Below are positions 34,828 to 43,675 of a DNA stretch of 64,000 nt, one piece after another; position 1 is the first letter of the stretch, and each line of letters opens with the position of its first letter. A program made the position numbers and the translations under genes. Below the pieces are notes generated by a model, which was not told where the DNA came from, did no database searches, and saw nothing but the letters and a program-made list of their open reading frames with translations. This DNA is from Desulfovibrio desulfuricans (lineage in GTDB: Bacteria > Desulfobacterota > Desulfovibrionia > Desulfovibrionales > Desulfovibrionaceae): positions 2,628,001 to 2,692,000 of the forward strand of contig NZ_CP036295.1 in the NCBI RefSeq assembly GCF_004801255.1. Direction: 5' to 3'.

Positions 34828-34982
34828 GATTATATAGCGGGGTGAGCGTGTTGCCGGGGAGGACCATCAACAGAAAGGGCCGCCTCCCCCGCGTCCCTTC
34901 CCTAGAAATCTGCATTGCAGCGGCCACTGCCGCCCCAGGTGTCGCCCGCGCGCCCGCACTGAGCGAACGCCCGTCCTGTCGG

Positions 34983-35336
34983 CTATCTGTCGCTCAGCAG
35001 GCGGCGCAACGAAATCAGCTCGCGCTGCAGCATGCGCATAAAATCCGGGTCCGGCACGGCCGCCACGCGCTCTGGCAGACTTTCATCCACCACGGCGCTG
35101 CCCGAAAGCACGCGCCGCGCGCCTTCAATAGTCATGCCCTGCTCGTGCAGCAACTGCTGGATGCGCCGCAGCAGGGCCACGTTTTCTTCAGTGTACAGGC
35201 GCTGGCCCTTGCCGGTGCGCAGGGGGGCCAGCTGGGGAAACTCCGTCTCCCAGAAGCGCAGCACATGGGTCTTGAGGTCGAGCAGTTCCGCAACCTCACC
35301 TATGCGATAGGTATTGTCGGGCGTATGGTCCGACAT
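34983..35336 (-). CDS. MerR-family transcriptional regulator
   Basis: A 117-residue protein with an N-terminal MerR winged helix: YRIGEVAELLDLKTHVLRFW, then GQRLYTEENVALLRRIQQLL. A short helical C-terminus lacks the cysteines of metal-sensing MerR proteins. GGGAGG precedes the ATG at 35336. Small MerR genes directly after pheT are common in bacteria related to this one, and their role is unclear. It follows pheT by 76 bases with a strong hairpin between. Confidence 0.88.
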   Translation of the reverse strand: MSDHTPDNTYRIGEVAELLDLKTHVLRFWETEFPQLAPLRTGKGQRLYTEENVALLRRIQQLLHEQGMTIEGARRVLSGSAVVDESLPERVAAVPDPDFMRMLQRELISLRRLLSDR

Positions 35337-35376
35337 GGCATGCCTCCCTGACAATCTCTGAACATGTGCCCGTATT

Positions 35377-35404
35377 GCGCAGACCCGAAAAAACGGGTCT
35401 GCGC
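35377..35404. terminator. Perfect hairpin between pheT and the merR-type gene
   Basis: GCGCAGACCCG (35377-35387) and CGGGTCTGCGC (35394-35404) form an 11-base-pair stem with a 6-base loop of A (plus) or T (minus). It has no T-run after the stem, so it may be a processing or stabilising hairpin rather than a full terminator. Confidence 0.5.
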
Positions 35405-35412
35405 GGGATGTG

Positions 35413-37824
35413 CTAGATACTGACGCCCAGAGCGCTCACCAGAGACTGTGCCACCTTCTCCCGTTCCTTGTCCACTTCCGTATCCTTGAGGGTGCGCTCC
35501 GCATGGCGGAAAGTAAGACGGAAGGTAAGGTTGCGCACGGGCTCTTCGCCCTGCTCCACCTTGGGTTCAAAGCAGTCCACCAGGGCCACGTCTTCCAGCA
35601 GGGCAAGCTTGAGGCCCCGCACATGGGCCGTGACGTCGGCAACCTTGAGGCCCGGTCCGGCGGTGACTGTGATGTCGCGCCGCACAGGCGGATACACGGG
35701 CAGCGGTTCAAAACGCACCCTGGCCGCATCGTGCATCTCGCGCAGGGTTTCCAGATTCAGCTCGGCCAGCCACACGTCCTTGCGGGCGTGGTATTCGTCG
35801 GCCATGGCGGGTTTTACCCGGCCCATAAAGCCCACGACGCGTCCATTGACCAGTATGTTGACGCCGGGCAGCAAAAAGGGATGCTCCGCTGCCAGCTCGC
35901 AGGCGGGCGCATCAAGATGCAGGTAGTGCAGCAGGTTTTCCACCACGCCCTTGAGGTCGGCGTAGTCCATGTCGCCCTCGGCCTGGGGCCAGGCCGTGTC
36001 GTAGCGCGTGCCGTAGAGCAGCACGCCCAGCATGCCTGTTTCGCGGGCGGTGGTTTCGGAAGCGGCGTCGGCCTCAAAGATGTTGGCCAGTTCAAACAGC
36101 CGCAGCCCCTGAGCGCCTTGGGCAAGGTTGTTGCGCAGGTCGTACAGCAGGCCGGGGGCCAGCGCGGTGCGCAGGGCATCCTGCTCCGCCGAAAGGGGAT
36201 TCATGATGGAGATGCGCCCCTCGCGCGGCAGGGTGAGGTGATCCATGTCCTTGTGGCCCACAAAGCTGTAGTTCACGGCTTCATTGAGACCCAGGCCAGC
36301 GCCCCAGTGCTTGAGGCGCGACCAGAAGCCAAAGCGCGATTCCGGCTCGCCGGCGCGGTCAAGGTTGCGGGCAATGGCGGGCAACACAGGCGCGATGGTG
36401 TCCAGCCCGTGCACGCGGCCCACTTCTTCAATAAGGTCGGCCTCGCGGGTGAGGTCGGGACGCCACGAGGGCTGGCTGACGCGCCACACAGGGCTGTTTT
36501 CGCCCTTGTCCACGTTGCAGCCCATGCCGGTGAGCACCTTTTCGTCAAAGTCGTTGGCGAGGTGCACGCCCAGCAGGGAGTCGGCACGGGCAGGACGGAA
36601 TTCGATGCTTGCCGCCTTGAAGGGGCAAGGCTCGCTGATGGAAAGGCCGCGCTGCACGCGCCCGCCGCTGACGGCGGCCATCATGGCGCAGGCGCGGTCG
36701 AGCGCCCACACGGTACGCTGCTGGTCGATGCCGCGTTCAAAGCGGTACGAGGACTCGGACGAAAGCCCCAGCCGACGCGAAGTCTTGCGGATGGTCGCAG
36801 GTTTGAAGACCGCGCTTTCCAGAAACACGTTGGTGCTGGCGTCGGTAATTTCGCTGTCCAGGCCGCCCATGACGCCAGCCAGAGCCACGGCGCGCGCGCC
36901 ATCGCGGATGCAGAGGTCGGCGGCGGTAAGCACGCGCTCCTGCCCGTCGAGAGTGGTGAACTTGTCGCCGTCGTGGGCGCGGCGCACCACGATGCGGCCG
37001 CCTTCCAGCTTGTCCATGTCAAAGGAGTGCAAGGGTTGCCCGCACTCAAAAAGGATATAGTTGGTCACGTCCACAATGTTGGAAATGGGGCGCACGCCAT
37101 GGGCATGCAGTCGGTGACGCAGACGCATGGGCGAAGGCCCGATTTTTACGCCCGTAATGACGCGGCCAGAATACAGCCAGCAGTGCTCGGGGTCTTCGAT
37201 ATCAATGGGTACCAGCACTTCCGGCCCGGAGGCGTCGAGCTGCAGCGGCAGATCGGGGATGCCGAGGGGCAGGTTGCAGGCGAGGGCCGTCTCGCGCGCA
37301 AGGCCGAGCACCGAAAGGCAGTCGGCACGGTTGGGCGTGATGGAGATATCCAGCACTTCGCGGTCCAGCTCCAGCTGATCCACCAGGGGCTTGCCCACCA
37401 CAAAGTTCTGGGGCAGCACCATGATGCCGGAGTGGTCTTCGGTCAGGCCAAGCTCGCGCTCGGAGCAGATCATGCCAAAGGAGGGCGCGCCGCGCAGTTT
37501 GGCTTTTTTGATCACCATGCCGTCGGGCATTTTTGTGCCCACAAGCGCCACAGGAACCTTCTGCCCGGCAGCCACGTTGGGCGCGCCGCAGACGATATCA
37601 AGCAGCTCGCCTTGTCCGGCGTCAACCTTGCAGACGTGCAGGTGGTCTGATTCCGGATGGTTGTCGCACGAAACCACATGCCCCACCACAATGGAGCTGA
37701 TGCCATCATAGGGCCGACTGATGTCTTCCAGCTCAAGGCCGAGCATGGTCAGGCGGTCGCCCAGCGCCTCAGCCGTTCCTTCATACGGAGTAAATTCACG
37801 CAGCCATGAAAGTGAGAGCAGCAT
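35413..37824 (-). CDS. pheT: Phenylalanine-tRNA ligase beta subunit
   Basis: An 803-residue subunit of the alpha2-beta2 enzyme that charges tRNA-Phe. In order it has the N-terminal EMAP/tRNA-binding domain (about 40-150, including CGAPNVAAGQKVPVAL), the B3/B4 editing region, B5 (about 405-475), the catalytic-like core with SYRFERGIDQ, and the C-terminal anticodon-binding FDX-ACB domain (YPPVRRDITV). Length is standard. AGGA precedes the ATG. It is separated from pheS by a small exported-protein gene, which is unusual. Confidence 0.97.
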   Translation of the reverse strand: MLLSLSWLREFTPYEGTAEALGDRLTMLGLELEDISRPYDGISSIVVGHVVSCDNHPESDHLHVCKVDAGQGELLDIVCGAPNVAAGQKVPVALVGTKMPDGMVIKKAKLRGAPSFGMICSERELGLTEDHSGIMVLPQNFVVGKPLVDQLELDREVLDISITPNRADCLSVLGLARETALACNLPLGIPDLPLQLDASGPEVLVPIDIEDPEHCWLYSGRVITGVKIGPSPMRLRHRLHAHGVRPISNIVDVTNYILFECGQPLHSFDMDKLEGGRIVVRRAHDGDKFTTLDGQERVLTAADLCIRDGARAVALAGVMGGLDSEITDASTNVFLESAVFKPATIRKTSRRLGLSSESSYRFERGIDQQRTVWALDRACAMMAAVSGGRVQRGLSISEPCPFKAASIEFRPARADSLLGVHLANDFDEKVLTGMGCNVDKGENSPVWRVSQPSWRPDLTREADLIEEVGRVHGLDTIAPVLPAIARNLDRAGEPESRFGFWSRLKHWGAGLGLNEAVNYSFVGHKDMDHLTLPREGRISIMNPLSAEQDALRTALAPGLLYDLRNNLAQGAQGLRLFELANIFEADAASETTARETGMLGVLLYGTRYDTAWPQAEGDMDYADLKGVVENLLHYLHLDAPACELAAEHPFLLPGVNILVNGRVVGFMGRVKPAMADEYHARKDVWLAELNLETLREMHDAARVRFEPLPVYPPVRRDITVTAGPGLKVADVTAHVRGLKLALLEDVALVDCFEPKVEQGEEPVRNLTFRLTFRHAERTLKDTEVDKEREKVAQSLVSALGVSI

Positions 37825-37854
37825 AGTTCGTCCTGTTTCCGCGCCGTGGCGTGG

Positions 37855-38292
37855 TTATTTGAAACTCCAGGCAGGAGTTTGATTTTGCGGATCGGGCAGT
37901 GGGCGCTCGTAGCGCTTTTCCTTGCCCGCGCCCGGACCGTAGGCCCCCGGCAGGGGACGCTTACGCTCGGGTTTTTCTTCCGGCTGGCGGTCGTCAATGG
38001 TGTTGCCGTAGGCGTCAGTGTAGCCCATGCCGCCCTCGGCCGTACGCCCGGCGCTTTTGCTGGGCAACGACTCGATGCGCTTGGGCTCGCCCGGCGCGTC
38101 CATGCCCGAATTGCGCGGGCTGTAGGCCGAGGCCGCCAGAGCCGCACGCGGCGCGAGCCACTGCGGGCCGCAGGGGGCCAGCAGGGAGGCCGTCAGCAAG
38201 GCCAGCAACGCGCACGCCATGGTCGACGCCCACGTGCGGCGCGACCGGGCAGCTCTGTCGCTGCGGGCTATGCGGCTAATGACAACGGGCAT
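37855..38292 (-). CDS. Small exported hypothetical protein between pheS and pheT
   Basis: A 145-residue protein. A basic N-terminus (SRIARSDRAARSRRTWAS) precedes a hydrophobic stretch MACALLALLTASLLAP and a likely signal-peptidase site near AALAAS. The mature part is hydrophilic, with PEEKPERKRPLPGAYGPG, and has no known domain. It starts 6 bases after pheS and ends 30 bases before pheT, so it must be co-transcribed. AGGTAGGA lies before the ATG. An envelope protein inside an aminoacyl-tRNA-synthetase operon has no obvious functional link. Confidence 0.65.
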   Translation of the reverse strand: MPVVISRIARSDRAARSRRTWASTMACALLALLTASLLAPCGPQWLAPRAALAASAYSPRNSGMDAPGEPKRIESLPSKSAGRTAEGGMGYTDAYGNTIDDRQPEEKPERKRPLPGAYGPGAGKEKRYERPLPDPQNQTPAWSFK

Positions 38293-38298
38293 ACTGTC

Positions 38299-39336
38299 CT
38301 ACCTGGCAAACTGCCCAAGAAAGCGTACGTCGTTTTCAAAAAACATGCGCAGGTCGCCGATGCCGTACTTGAGCATGGTCACGCGCTCAACGCCCATGCC
38401 AAAGGCAAAACCGCTGACGTCCGCCGGGTAGCCCACGGCCTCAAACACAGCCGGGTCAACCATGCCGCAGCCCAAAATTTCAACCCAGCCGGTGGTCTTG
38501 CACACGCGGCAGGGCGCGTCGCCGATGTGGCCCTTGCCGCCGCACATGCAGCACGAGATGTCCACCTCGGCCGAAGGCTCGGTAAAGGGGAAAAAGCTGG
38601 GACGAAAGCGCACCTGGGTTTCTGCGCCAAAGACCGCGCGCACAAAGGCCGTAAGCGTGCCGCGCAGATGGGCCATGCTGATGCCCTCGCCCACCACAAG
38701 ACCTTCGATCTGGTGGAACATGGGGGTATGGGTGATGTCGCTGTCGCGGCGGTACACCTTGCCGGGAACGATGACGGACAGGGGAGGCTTGCGCGTCAGC
38801 ATGGTGCGGGCCTGCACCGGCGAGGTGTGCGTGCGCATGAGCACCTTGTCGGTGATGTACAGGGTATCCTGCATGTCGCGGGCGGGGTGCTCGGGGGGCA
38901 TGTTGAGGGCTTCAAAATTGTAGTAGTCGATTTCCACTTCCGGCCCGGAAGCCACGTCAAACCCCAGCCCCTCAAAAATCTGGCAGATTTCTTCCGTCAC
39001 CAGGGTGGTGGGATGCAGGCTGCCGCGCCAGGGGGCGCGACCGGGCACAGAGGGGTCAAACCGGCGCAGGGCTTCGGCCTCGCGCCCAGCTTCAAGGGCG
39101 GCCTTGCGTGACTCGAACAGGGCGTTGCAGCGCTCTTTGACGCTGTTGGCAGTCTGCCCCACTGCGGGACGCTCCGCCGGGGCCAGCGAGGGCAGCTGAG
39201 CCATGATCTGGGCAATGCGGCCCTTGCGGCCCAGAACATCCACGCGCAAAGCCTCAAGGGCATCCAACGAAGAAGCCTGGCCCAGACCTTTTTCAAGTTC
39301 GGGAACCAGGCTTTCCAGTGCAGAAATCAGATCCAT
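38299..39336 (-). CDS. pheS: Phenylalanine-tRNA ligase alpha subunit
   Basis: A 345-residue catalytic subunit. It has the N-terminal coiled coil, [20 protein letters not shown], class II motif 2 ([20 protein letters not shown]) and motif 3 ([18 protein letters not shown]). A cysteine-rich insert, CMCGGKG followed by CRVCKTTGW, in motif-2-to-3 territory resembles a zinc knuckle known from some bacterial PheS proteins. The ATG at 39336 begins the conserved helix; a long open stretch upstream has no similarity. Confidence 0.97.
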   Translation of the reverse strand: MDLISALESLVPELEKGLGQASSLDALEALRVDVLGRKGRIAQIMAQLPSLAPAERPAVGQTANSVKERCNALFESRKAALEAGREAEALRRFDPSVPGRAPWRGSLHPTTLVTEEICQIFEGLGFDVASGPEVEIDYYNFEALNMPPEHPARDMQDTLYITDKVLMRTHTSPVQARTMLTRKPPLSVIVPGKVYRRDSDITHTPMFHQIEGLVVGEGISMAHLRGTLTAFVRAVFGAETQVRFRPSFFPFTEPSAEVDISCCMCGGKGHIGDAPCRVCKTTGWVEILGCGMVDPAVFEAVGYPADVSGFAFGMGVERVTMLKYGIGDLRMFFENDVRFLGQFAR

Positions 39337-39658
39337 AGCGGATATCCCAATGCCGCGTGGCGCGGCTTTTGTTAAGGGAGGCGCGGATGTCGAAACGGCG
39401 GCAACGGGGTAAGGCCCATGCTGACAGACCCTGCCGCCCCGCAGCGACGTTACCGTTTTTGCCCACGCATCCTCACGGCATGAATTCGCCCTGCCTGCCG
39501 GACTATTGCCAGCAACACAAAAAATCAAGGCGCGGACGGCGCTTGTGCACCGCCCGCGCCTTATACCATACAAGGCCCCGCTCCCGCAAGCCGCGCGCAC
39601 CATCAGGGTGCGGGCGTCGCTGCCAGGAGGCTGCCCTCCGGCGCGGGGAGCGCCACTC
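39337..39658. other. Spacer between rplT and pheS with the rplT terminator
   Basis: A 322-base gap inside an operon that is usually tighter. It contains a strong hairpin after rplT (separate entry). The remaining sequence upstream of pheS would hold a promoter or leader. I looked for a phenylalanine-rich leader peptide and found none; one 15-codon frame ending near 39370 has a single Phe. Confidence 0.5.
39519..39562 (-). terminator. Intrinsic terminator after rplT
   Basis: AAGGCGCGGACGG (39527-39539) and CCGCCCGCGCCTT (39550-39562) pair at 12 of 13 positions. On the minus strand the stem is followed by GA and six T. It separates the infC-rpmI-rplT unit from pheS. Confidence 0.75.
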
Positions 39659-40012
39659 TTACTTCAGAGCGGCCTTGGCCAGATCGACGATCTTGGCGAA
39701 GTCGTCCTTGTGATACACGGCGAGGTCAGCCAGAACCTTGCGGTTCAGCTCGATGCCAGCCTGCTTGAGGCCGAACATGAAGCGGCTGTAAGACAGGCCG
39801 CTAAGACGGGCGCCAGCGTTGATGCGGAGAATCCACAGCGTACGGAAATCGCGTTTCCTCTGCTTGCGGCCCACATAGGAATACTGCATCGAGCGTTCCA
39901 CAGCCTCGCGCGCGGTGCGGTACAAACGGCTGCGACCGCCGCGGAAACCCTTGGCTGCGGTCAAATATTTTTTGTGACGACGATGACTTACAAGACCTCT
40001 CTTTACACGCAT
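39659..40012 (-). CDS. rplT: 50S ribosomal protein L20
   Basis: A 117-residue protein, the standard length, starting [15 protein letters not shown] and containing [20 protein letters not shown], the conserved rRNA-binding block. It is needed early in 50S assembly and in many bacteria represses its own operon. GGAGG lies 8 bases before the ATG. An unusual 369-base spacer separates it from rpmI. Confidence 0.98.
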   Translation of the reverse strand: MRVKRGLVSHRRHKKYLTAAKGFRGGRSRLYRTAREAVERSMQYSYVGRKQRKRDFRTLWILRINAGARLSGLSYSRFMFGLKQAGIELNRKVLADLAVYHKDDFAKIVDLAKAALK

Positions 40013-40381
40013 ATGCGTTGCCTCCTTCTCCCAACCAAGGCGGAGGAATGCCCGTTGGGGAGCGTAAAAACTTCAGGCCCTCGCAATGAGGGATGCGGAT
40101 TGAACGTCAGTCGCGGCTCCACATGCGCCGCCGACGCCGTAGCGTCGCGCTGATTTACCGATTCTAAACCTAACGAATCTGCTTTACCCATACCTCAGCA
40201 AGCTGTGGTGTGAGATGCGTTGCCTTGCTGTTTCTGCGGCCTGCAATGCAGACGGCTGACGCAGCTAATTCGTTCGTTGGCGAAAAAGCCAAGGGAAGCG
40301 CCGAGCGGAGCATAGTTAGACCTATGTGACCGAGGCGCGCCCCGCAGGCTGAAAAAGCCAACGGGCGAATGCGCAAGTCAG
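40013..40381 (-). repeat. Long rpmI-rplT spacer carrying a palindromic element
   Basis: rpmI and rplT normally lie within about 100 bases of each other; here 369 bases intervene. At 40274-40366 the element has outer arms CGTTGGC and GCCAACG, inner purine runs GAAAAAGCC and CTGAAAAAGCC, and a core of GCGCC...CATAG and CTATG...GGCGC around TTAGAC. The whole folds into one long imperfect hairpin. Two open frames (40003-40191 and 40170-40376, minus) cross the spacer but have no ribosome sites. Similar spacer sequences recur in Desulfovibrio genomes as far as I recall, which suggests a dispersed repeat; no second copy is in this window. Confidence 0.55.
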
Positions 40382-40579
40382 CTAGCCGTTGGGCAGCATC
40401 CTGCGCACAGCCTTCTCGTTGGTCTGATCCACGAGGGTGGACTGACCCAAACGCATTTTGCGGCTGGCGGCCTTCTTGGTCAGAATGTGGCGCAAGTTCT
40501 GGCGGCGACGCTTGAACTTGCCGCTGCCGGTCTGCGAAAAACGCTTGGCGGCGGAACGCCGGGTTTTGATCTTGGGCAT
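40382..40579 (-). CDS. rpmI: 50S ribosomal protein L35
   Basis: A 65-residue basic protein of standard length starting MPKIKTRRSAAKRFSQTGSG and ending in VRRMLPNG, the family's LP-x-G type tail. AAGGAG precedes the ATG. It lies 127 bases after infC in the usual infC-rpmI-rplT order. Confidence 0.98.
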   Translation of the reverse strand: MPKIKTRRSAAKRFSQTGSGKFKRRRQNLRHILTKKAASRKMRLGQSTLVDQTNEKAVRRMLPNG

Positions 40580-40706
40580 GGCGTACTCCTTAAAAACGTA
40601 TACACTCGGACGCCGTTTTACGGGCGCACCGAGGGAAGGGCATAATGCCCCAAAGCACCGTACCGCGCAAGGGAAAATTCACCCCCCTGCGCATAAGGCA
40701 AATCGG

Positions 40707-41237
40707 CTACTTTTTGGGAACCAGCATCATCTGCAGAGTACGGCCTTCCGCGCGGGCTTCCTGGTCAACCTTGGCCACATCGGCCAGGTCCTGCACCACC
40801 CGTTCAAGAATGCTCATACCGCGATCCTTGTGGACAATTTCGCGGCCTCTGAAAAACACCGTAATCTTACAGCGGTCTCCGTCTTCCAGAAAACGGCGGA
40901 TGTGGCGGATTTTGGTTTCGTAATCATGGTCGTCCGTCTTGGGGCGAACCTTGATTTCCTTAATCTGCACCACGGCCTGTCGCTTTTTGGCTTCCTGCTT
41001 CTTTTTCTGCTGCTCGTACTTGAACTTTCCGTAGTCCATTATGCGACAAACGGGCGGTTCGGAAGTGGAAGCCACCTCCACAAGATCCATGCCGGCTTCC
41101 TTAGCCAGGGCAATAGCATCGTTACGTTGCAGAATTCCAAGCTGCTCGCCATCGGCGGCGATCACGCGCACTTCACGGGCGCGGATCATCTCGTTGCGAC
41201 GCACGCCGTCCTGCGGCATGTCGCGACGGAATCTCAT
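40707..41237 (-). CDS. infC: Translation initiation factor IF-3
   Basis: IF-3 binds the 30S subunit and proofreads start-codon selection. With the ATG at 41237 the protein has 176 residues: N-domain (MIRAREVRVIAADGEQLGIL, PVCRIMDYGKFKYE), a lysine-rich linker (KKKQEAKKRQ) and C-domain (KTDDHDYETKIRHIRRFLED). This ATG lies one base after the thrS stop and has no ribosome site. An in-frame ATA at 41250-41252 instead has AAGGAGGG at ideal distance. infC often uses a rare start for self-regulation, so the true start may be the ATA, giving five more residues (IASPN). Confidence 0.95.
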   Translation of the reverse strand: MRFRRDMPQDGVRRNEMIRAREVRVIAADGEQLGILQRNDAIALAKEAGMDLVEVASTSEPPVCRIMDYGKFKYEQQKKKQEAKKRQAVVQIKEIKVRPKTDDHDYETKIRHIRRFLEDGDRCKITVFFRGREIVHKDRGMSILERVVQDLADVAKVDQEARAEGRTLQMMLVPKK

Positions 41238-41238
41238 A

Positions 41239-43170
41239 TTAGGCGAAGCTATAGCGCATCCCTCCTTGTTTGAAAGGCTCCTCGGCGTCCGCCCGGATAA
41301 GCGCGGCGATTTCCGCGACGGATTTGAGCCCCAGATTGTCCCCACTGCGCAGGCGCACATTAGCGCCGCCCGCCTGCACTTCCTTTTCACCTACCACCAG
41401 AATATACGGAACCTTGGCAAGCTGCGCCTCGCGCACCTTGAAGCCCAGCTTCTCATTGCGCGTGTCGGCTGTAACGCGGATGCCCAGCGCCTTCAGCTCG
41501 TCGCACATTTTCAGGGCGGCTTCGTCGCCCGCTTCCGTCACCGTAAGCAGACGGGCCTGCTCGGGCGCAAGCCAGGTGGGCAGCGCACCGGCAAAGTTTT
41601 CGACCAGTATGCCGATGAACCGCTCAAGCGAACCCATGATGGCCCTGTGCACCATGACCGGCCTATGCCGCTCGCCGTCCTGCCCCACATAGGTGAGGTC
41701 AAAACGTTCCGGCAAGGTAAAATCAACCTGAATAGTCGAGCATTGCCATTCACGGCCGATACAGTCAAGCAGGCGCACGTCAATTTTGGGCCCGTAAAAA
41801 GCACCGTCGCCAGCGTTGATCTCGTAGGGCAGACCGGCTTTTTCCACAGCCTGGGTAAGGGCGTTGGTGGCCAGCTCCCACGCTTCGTCGGTGCCAATGC
41901 TGCTTTCAGGCCGGGTTGAGACGGCAACCTTGTACTGAAAGCCAAATAGATTCATGAGGTCGCGGATAAGGTGGATGACCTCAAGAATTTCGCCTTCAAG
42001 CTGCTCGGGGGCGCACAAAATGTGCGCATCGTCCTGGGTAAACTGGCGCACCCGCAAAAGCCCGTGCAGCACGCCGCTTTTTTCGTGGCGATGCACCACG
42101 CCCAGCTCAAAATAGCGCTGGGGCAGGTCGCGGTAGCTGTGCAGCTCGTTGCCGTAAATAAGCATGTGCGAGATGCAGTTCATGGGCTTGACGCCGTAGG
42201 TGTCTTCGTCAATCTTGGTAAAATACATGTTTTCGCGGTAGTGGTCGTAGTGGCCCGACTTCTGCCACGTTTCCACGCGCAGCAGCTGCGGCCCCTGCAC
42301 GATTTCGTACCCGCGCTTGAGGTGCTCGCGCCGCCAGAAGTCTTCAAGGATGGTGCGCACCATCATGCCTCTGGGCAGCCAAAAGACCATGCCGGGCGCG
42401 ACGTCTTCCTTGAAGGTAAAGAGGTTGAGCTCGCGGCCAAGCTTGCGGTGGTCGCGGCGCTTGGCTTCTTCAAGCTGCTTGAGGTAGGCGTCCAGCGCTT
42501 TTTGGTCGGCAAATGCCGTACCATAAATCCGCGAAAGCATGCGATTTTTTTCATCGCCGCGCCAGTAGGCCCCGGCAACGCTCATGAGCTTTGAGGCCTT
42601 GGCAAAACCGGTATGCGGCACGTGGGGGCCACGGCACAGATCGGTAAAATCGCCACATGTATAGAGCGACACCGTGTCTGCGTCGATGCTTTCAATAAGC
42701 TCGACCTTATAATTTTCGCCCATGGCGCGAAAAACTTCAACGGCCTCCGCCTTGGGCAGCACCTTGCAGGTAAATGGCTCGCGCGCGTCGGCGATACGCT
42801 GCATTTCCGCTTCTATAGAAGGAAAATTCTCGCTGGAGAAGGGCTTTTCGACGTCAAAATCGTAGTAAAAGCCGGTGTCGATGGAAGGGCCTATAGTGAC
42901 CTTGGCAGTGGGAAAGAGGCGCTTGACCGCCGCCGCCATGACGTGGGCGGTGGAATGGCGGATCATCTGCAGCCCCTCGGGCGAGTCGGCGTACACGGGC
43001 GCAAGCTCGGTGCAACCGGCAGGCAGGCAGGCGGAAAGATCCAGCAGCACGCCGTTATCGGCGCGCGCCGCCACAACGGCCTTGAACTTTTTGCCGCTCA
43101 AGGCTTTTTGCAGGGCAGAGGCGACAGAATCTCCGGCCTCGACCATCTGCCCTTCCACACGGACTTCCAT
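41239..43170 (-). CDS. thrS: Threonine-tRNA ligase
   Basis: A 643-residue class II synthetase. It has an N-terminal TGS-like domain (1-60), the editing domain with [16 protein letters not shown] and, further on, the conserved Cys/His region of the second additional domain. The catalytic core has [10 protein letters not shown] and [20 protein letters not shown] (motif 2), the motif 3 segment [17 protein letters not shown] and a C-terminal anticodon-binding domain. AAGGAG lies before the ATG at 43170; upstream open codons are not conserved. It heads the thrS-infC-rpmI-rplT run. Confidence 0.98.
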   Translation of the reverse strand: MEVRVEGQMVEAGDSVASALQKALSGKKFKAVVAARADNGVLLDLSACLPAGCTELAPVYADSPEGLQMIRHSTAHVMAAAVKRLFPTAKVTIGPSIDTGFYYDFDVEKPFSSENFPSIEAEMQRIADAREPFTCKVLPKAEAVEVFRAMGENYKVELIESIDADTVSLYTCGDFTDLCRGPHVPHTGFAKASKLMSVAGAYWRGDEKNRMLSRIYGTAFADQKALDAYLKQLEEAKRRDHRKLGRELNLFTFKEDVAPGMVFWLPRGMMVRTILEDFWRREHLKRGYEIVQGPQLLRVETWQKSGHYDHYRENMYFTKIDEDTYGVKPMNCISHMLIYGNELHSYRDLPQRYFELGVVHRHEKSGVLHGLLRVRQFTQDDAHILCAPEQLEGEILEVIHLIRDLMNLFGFQYKVAVSTRPESSIGTDEAWELATNALTQAVEKAGLPYEINAGDGAFYGPKIDVRLLDCIGREWQCSTIQVDFTLPERFDLTYVGQDGERHRPVMVHRAIMGSLERFIGILVENFAGALPTWLAPEQARLLTVTEAGDEAALKMCDELKALGIRVTADTRNEKLGFKVREAQLAKVPYILVVGEKEVQAGGANVRLRSGDNLGLKSVAEIAALIRADAEEPFKQGGMRYSFA

Positions 43171-43204
43171 GAAAAACTCCTTACACGAACAACCGGTGCG
43201 GCAC

Positions 43205-43236
43205 ATAAAACAAAGTGGGGAGGTAAACCTCCCCAC
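43205..43236 (-). terminator. Hairpin between tRNA-Val and thrS
   Basis: GTGGGGAGGT (43215-43224) and ACCTCCCCAC (43227-43236) pair perfectly. On the minus strand the stem is followed by TTTGTTTT. It ends tRNA-Val transcription and may also act as an attenuator in the thrS leader. Confidence 0.65.
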
Positions 43237-43333
43237 TGCGCCGATTCCGGTCTTCGGGCCGCTCAAGCGACCTGTGCTATGGGCGGGGCCAAGGCCTTCC
43301 GCCGTTAAGGGGAACGATCCCCGAAGAGTCATT

Positions 43334-43410
43334 TGGTAGGAACGAACAGACTTGAACTGTTGACCCCTTCCGTGTCAAGGAAGTGCTCTAGCCACCTGAG
43401 CTACGCTCCT
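43334..43410 (-). tRNA. tRNA-Val (anticodon GAC)
   Basis: On the minus strand the 77-base gene reads AGGAGCGTAGCTCAGGTGGC onward and ends in an encoded CCA. The anticodon loop TTGACAC gives GAC, the T-loop is TTCAAGT, and the acceptor stem AGGAGCG pairs with CGTTCCT. It stands alone upstream of thrS. Confidence 0.95.
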
Positions 43411-43425
43411 ACATGGGCAAGAGGC

Positions 43426-43454
43426 TATATAGCTATTCCCCATACCGCCGTCAA
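43426..43454 (-). promoter_or_regulatory. Strong sigma-70-type promoter for tRNA-Val
   Basis: On the minus strand TTGACG (43449-43454) and TATATA (43426-43431) are separated by exactly 17 bases, and the -10 element ends 15 bases before the tRNA. Confidence 0.75.
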
Positions 43455-43675
43455 CACTTTTTTGTCGCATTGCCGCAAATTATTGCAAAATCTCCCCAAA
43501 ACCACCCGAGGGGCCAAAACTTTTGGCGTTGTTGCCGCAGGGTCGTTTGCGATTTTTGACCGCCAGGTCTACAGCTTTTCCTTCAGTCTAAAAGAAAAGT
43601 TTCTGGATCCCTGGCAGCTGCAAGACAGTTGCGCACCCGGCGCAAGGCCATTGCCTACGCAGCAGGTTCACCGGG

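Noticed and set aside
39337-39526. Phenylalanine leader-peptide attenuator before pheS
   Set aside because: The only short frame with a start there has one phenylalanine and no following attenuator pair.
40003-40376. Two short minus-strand frames in the rpmI-rplT spacer
   Set aside because: They have no ribosome sites and span a hairpin element; better explained as repeat sequence.
43171-43333. T-box riboswitch upstream of thrS
   Set aside because: No T-box core (AGGGTGGNACCGCG-type) is present, and T-box control is rare in this group; only a simple hairpin is seen.
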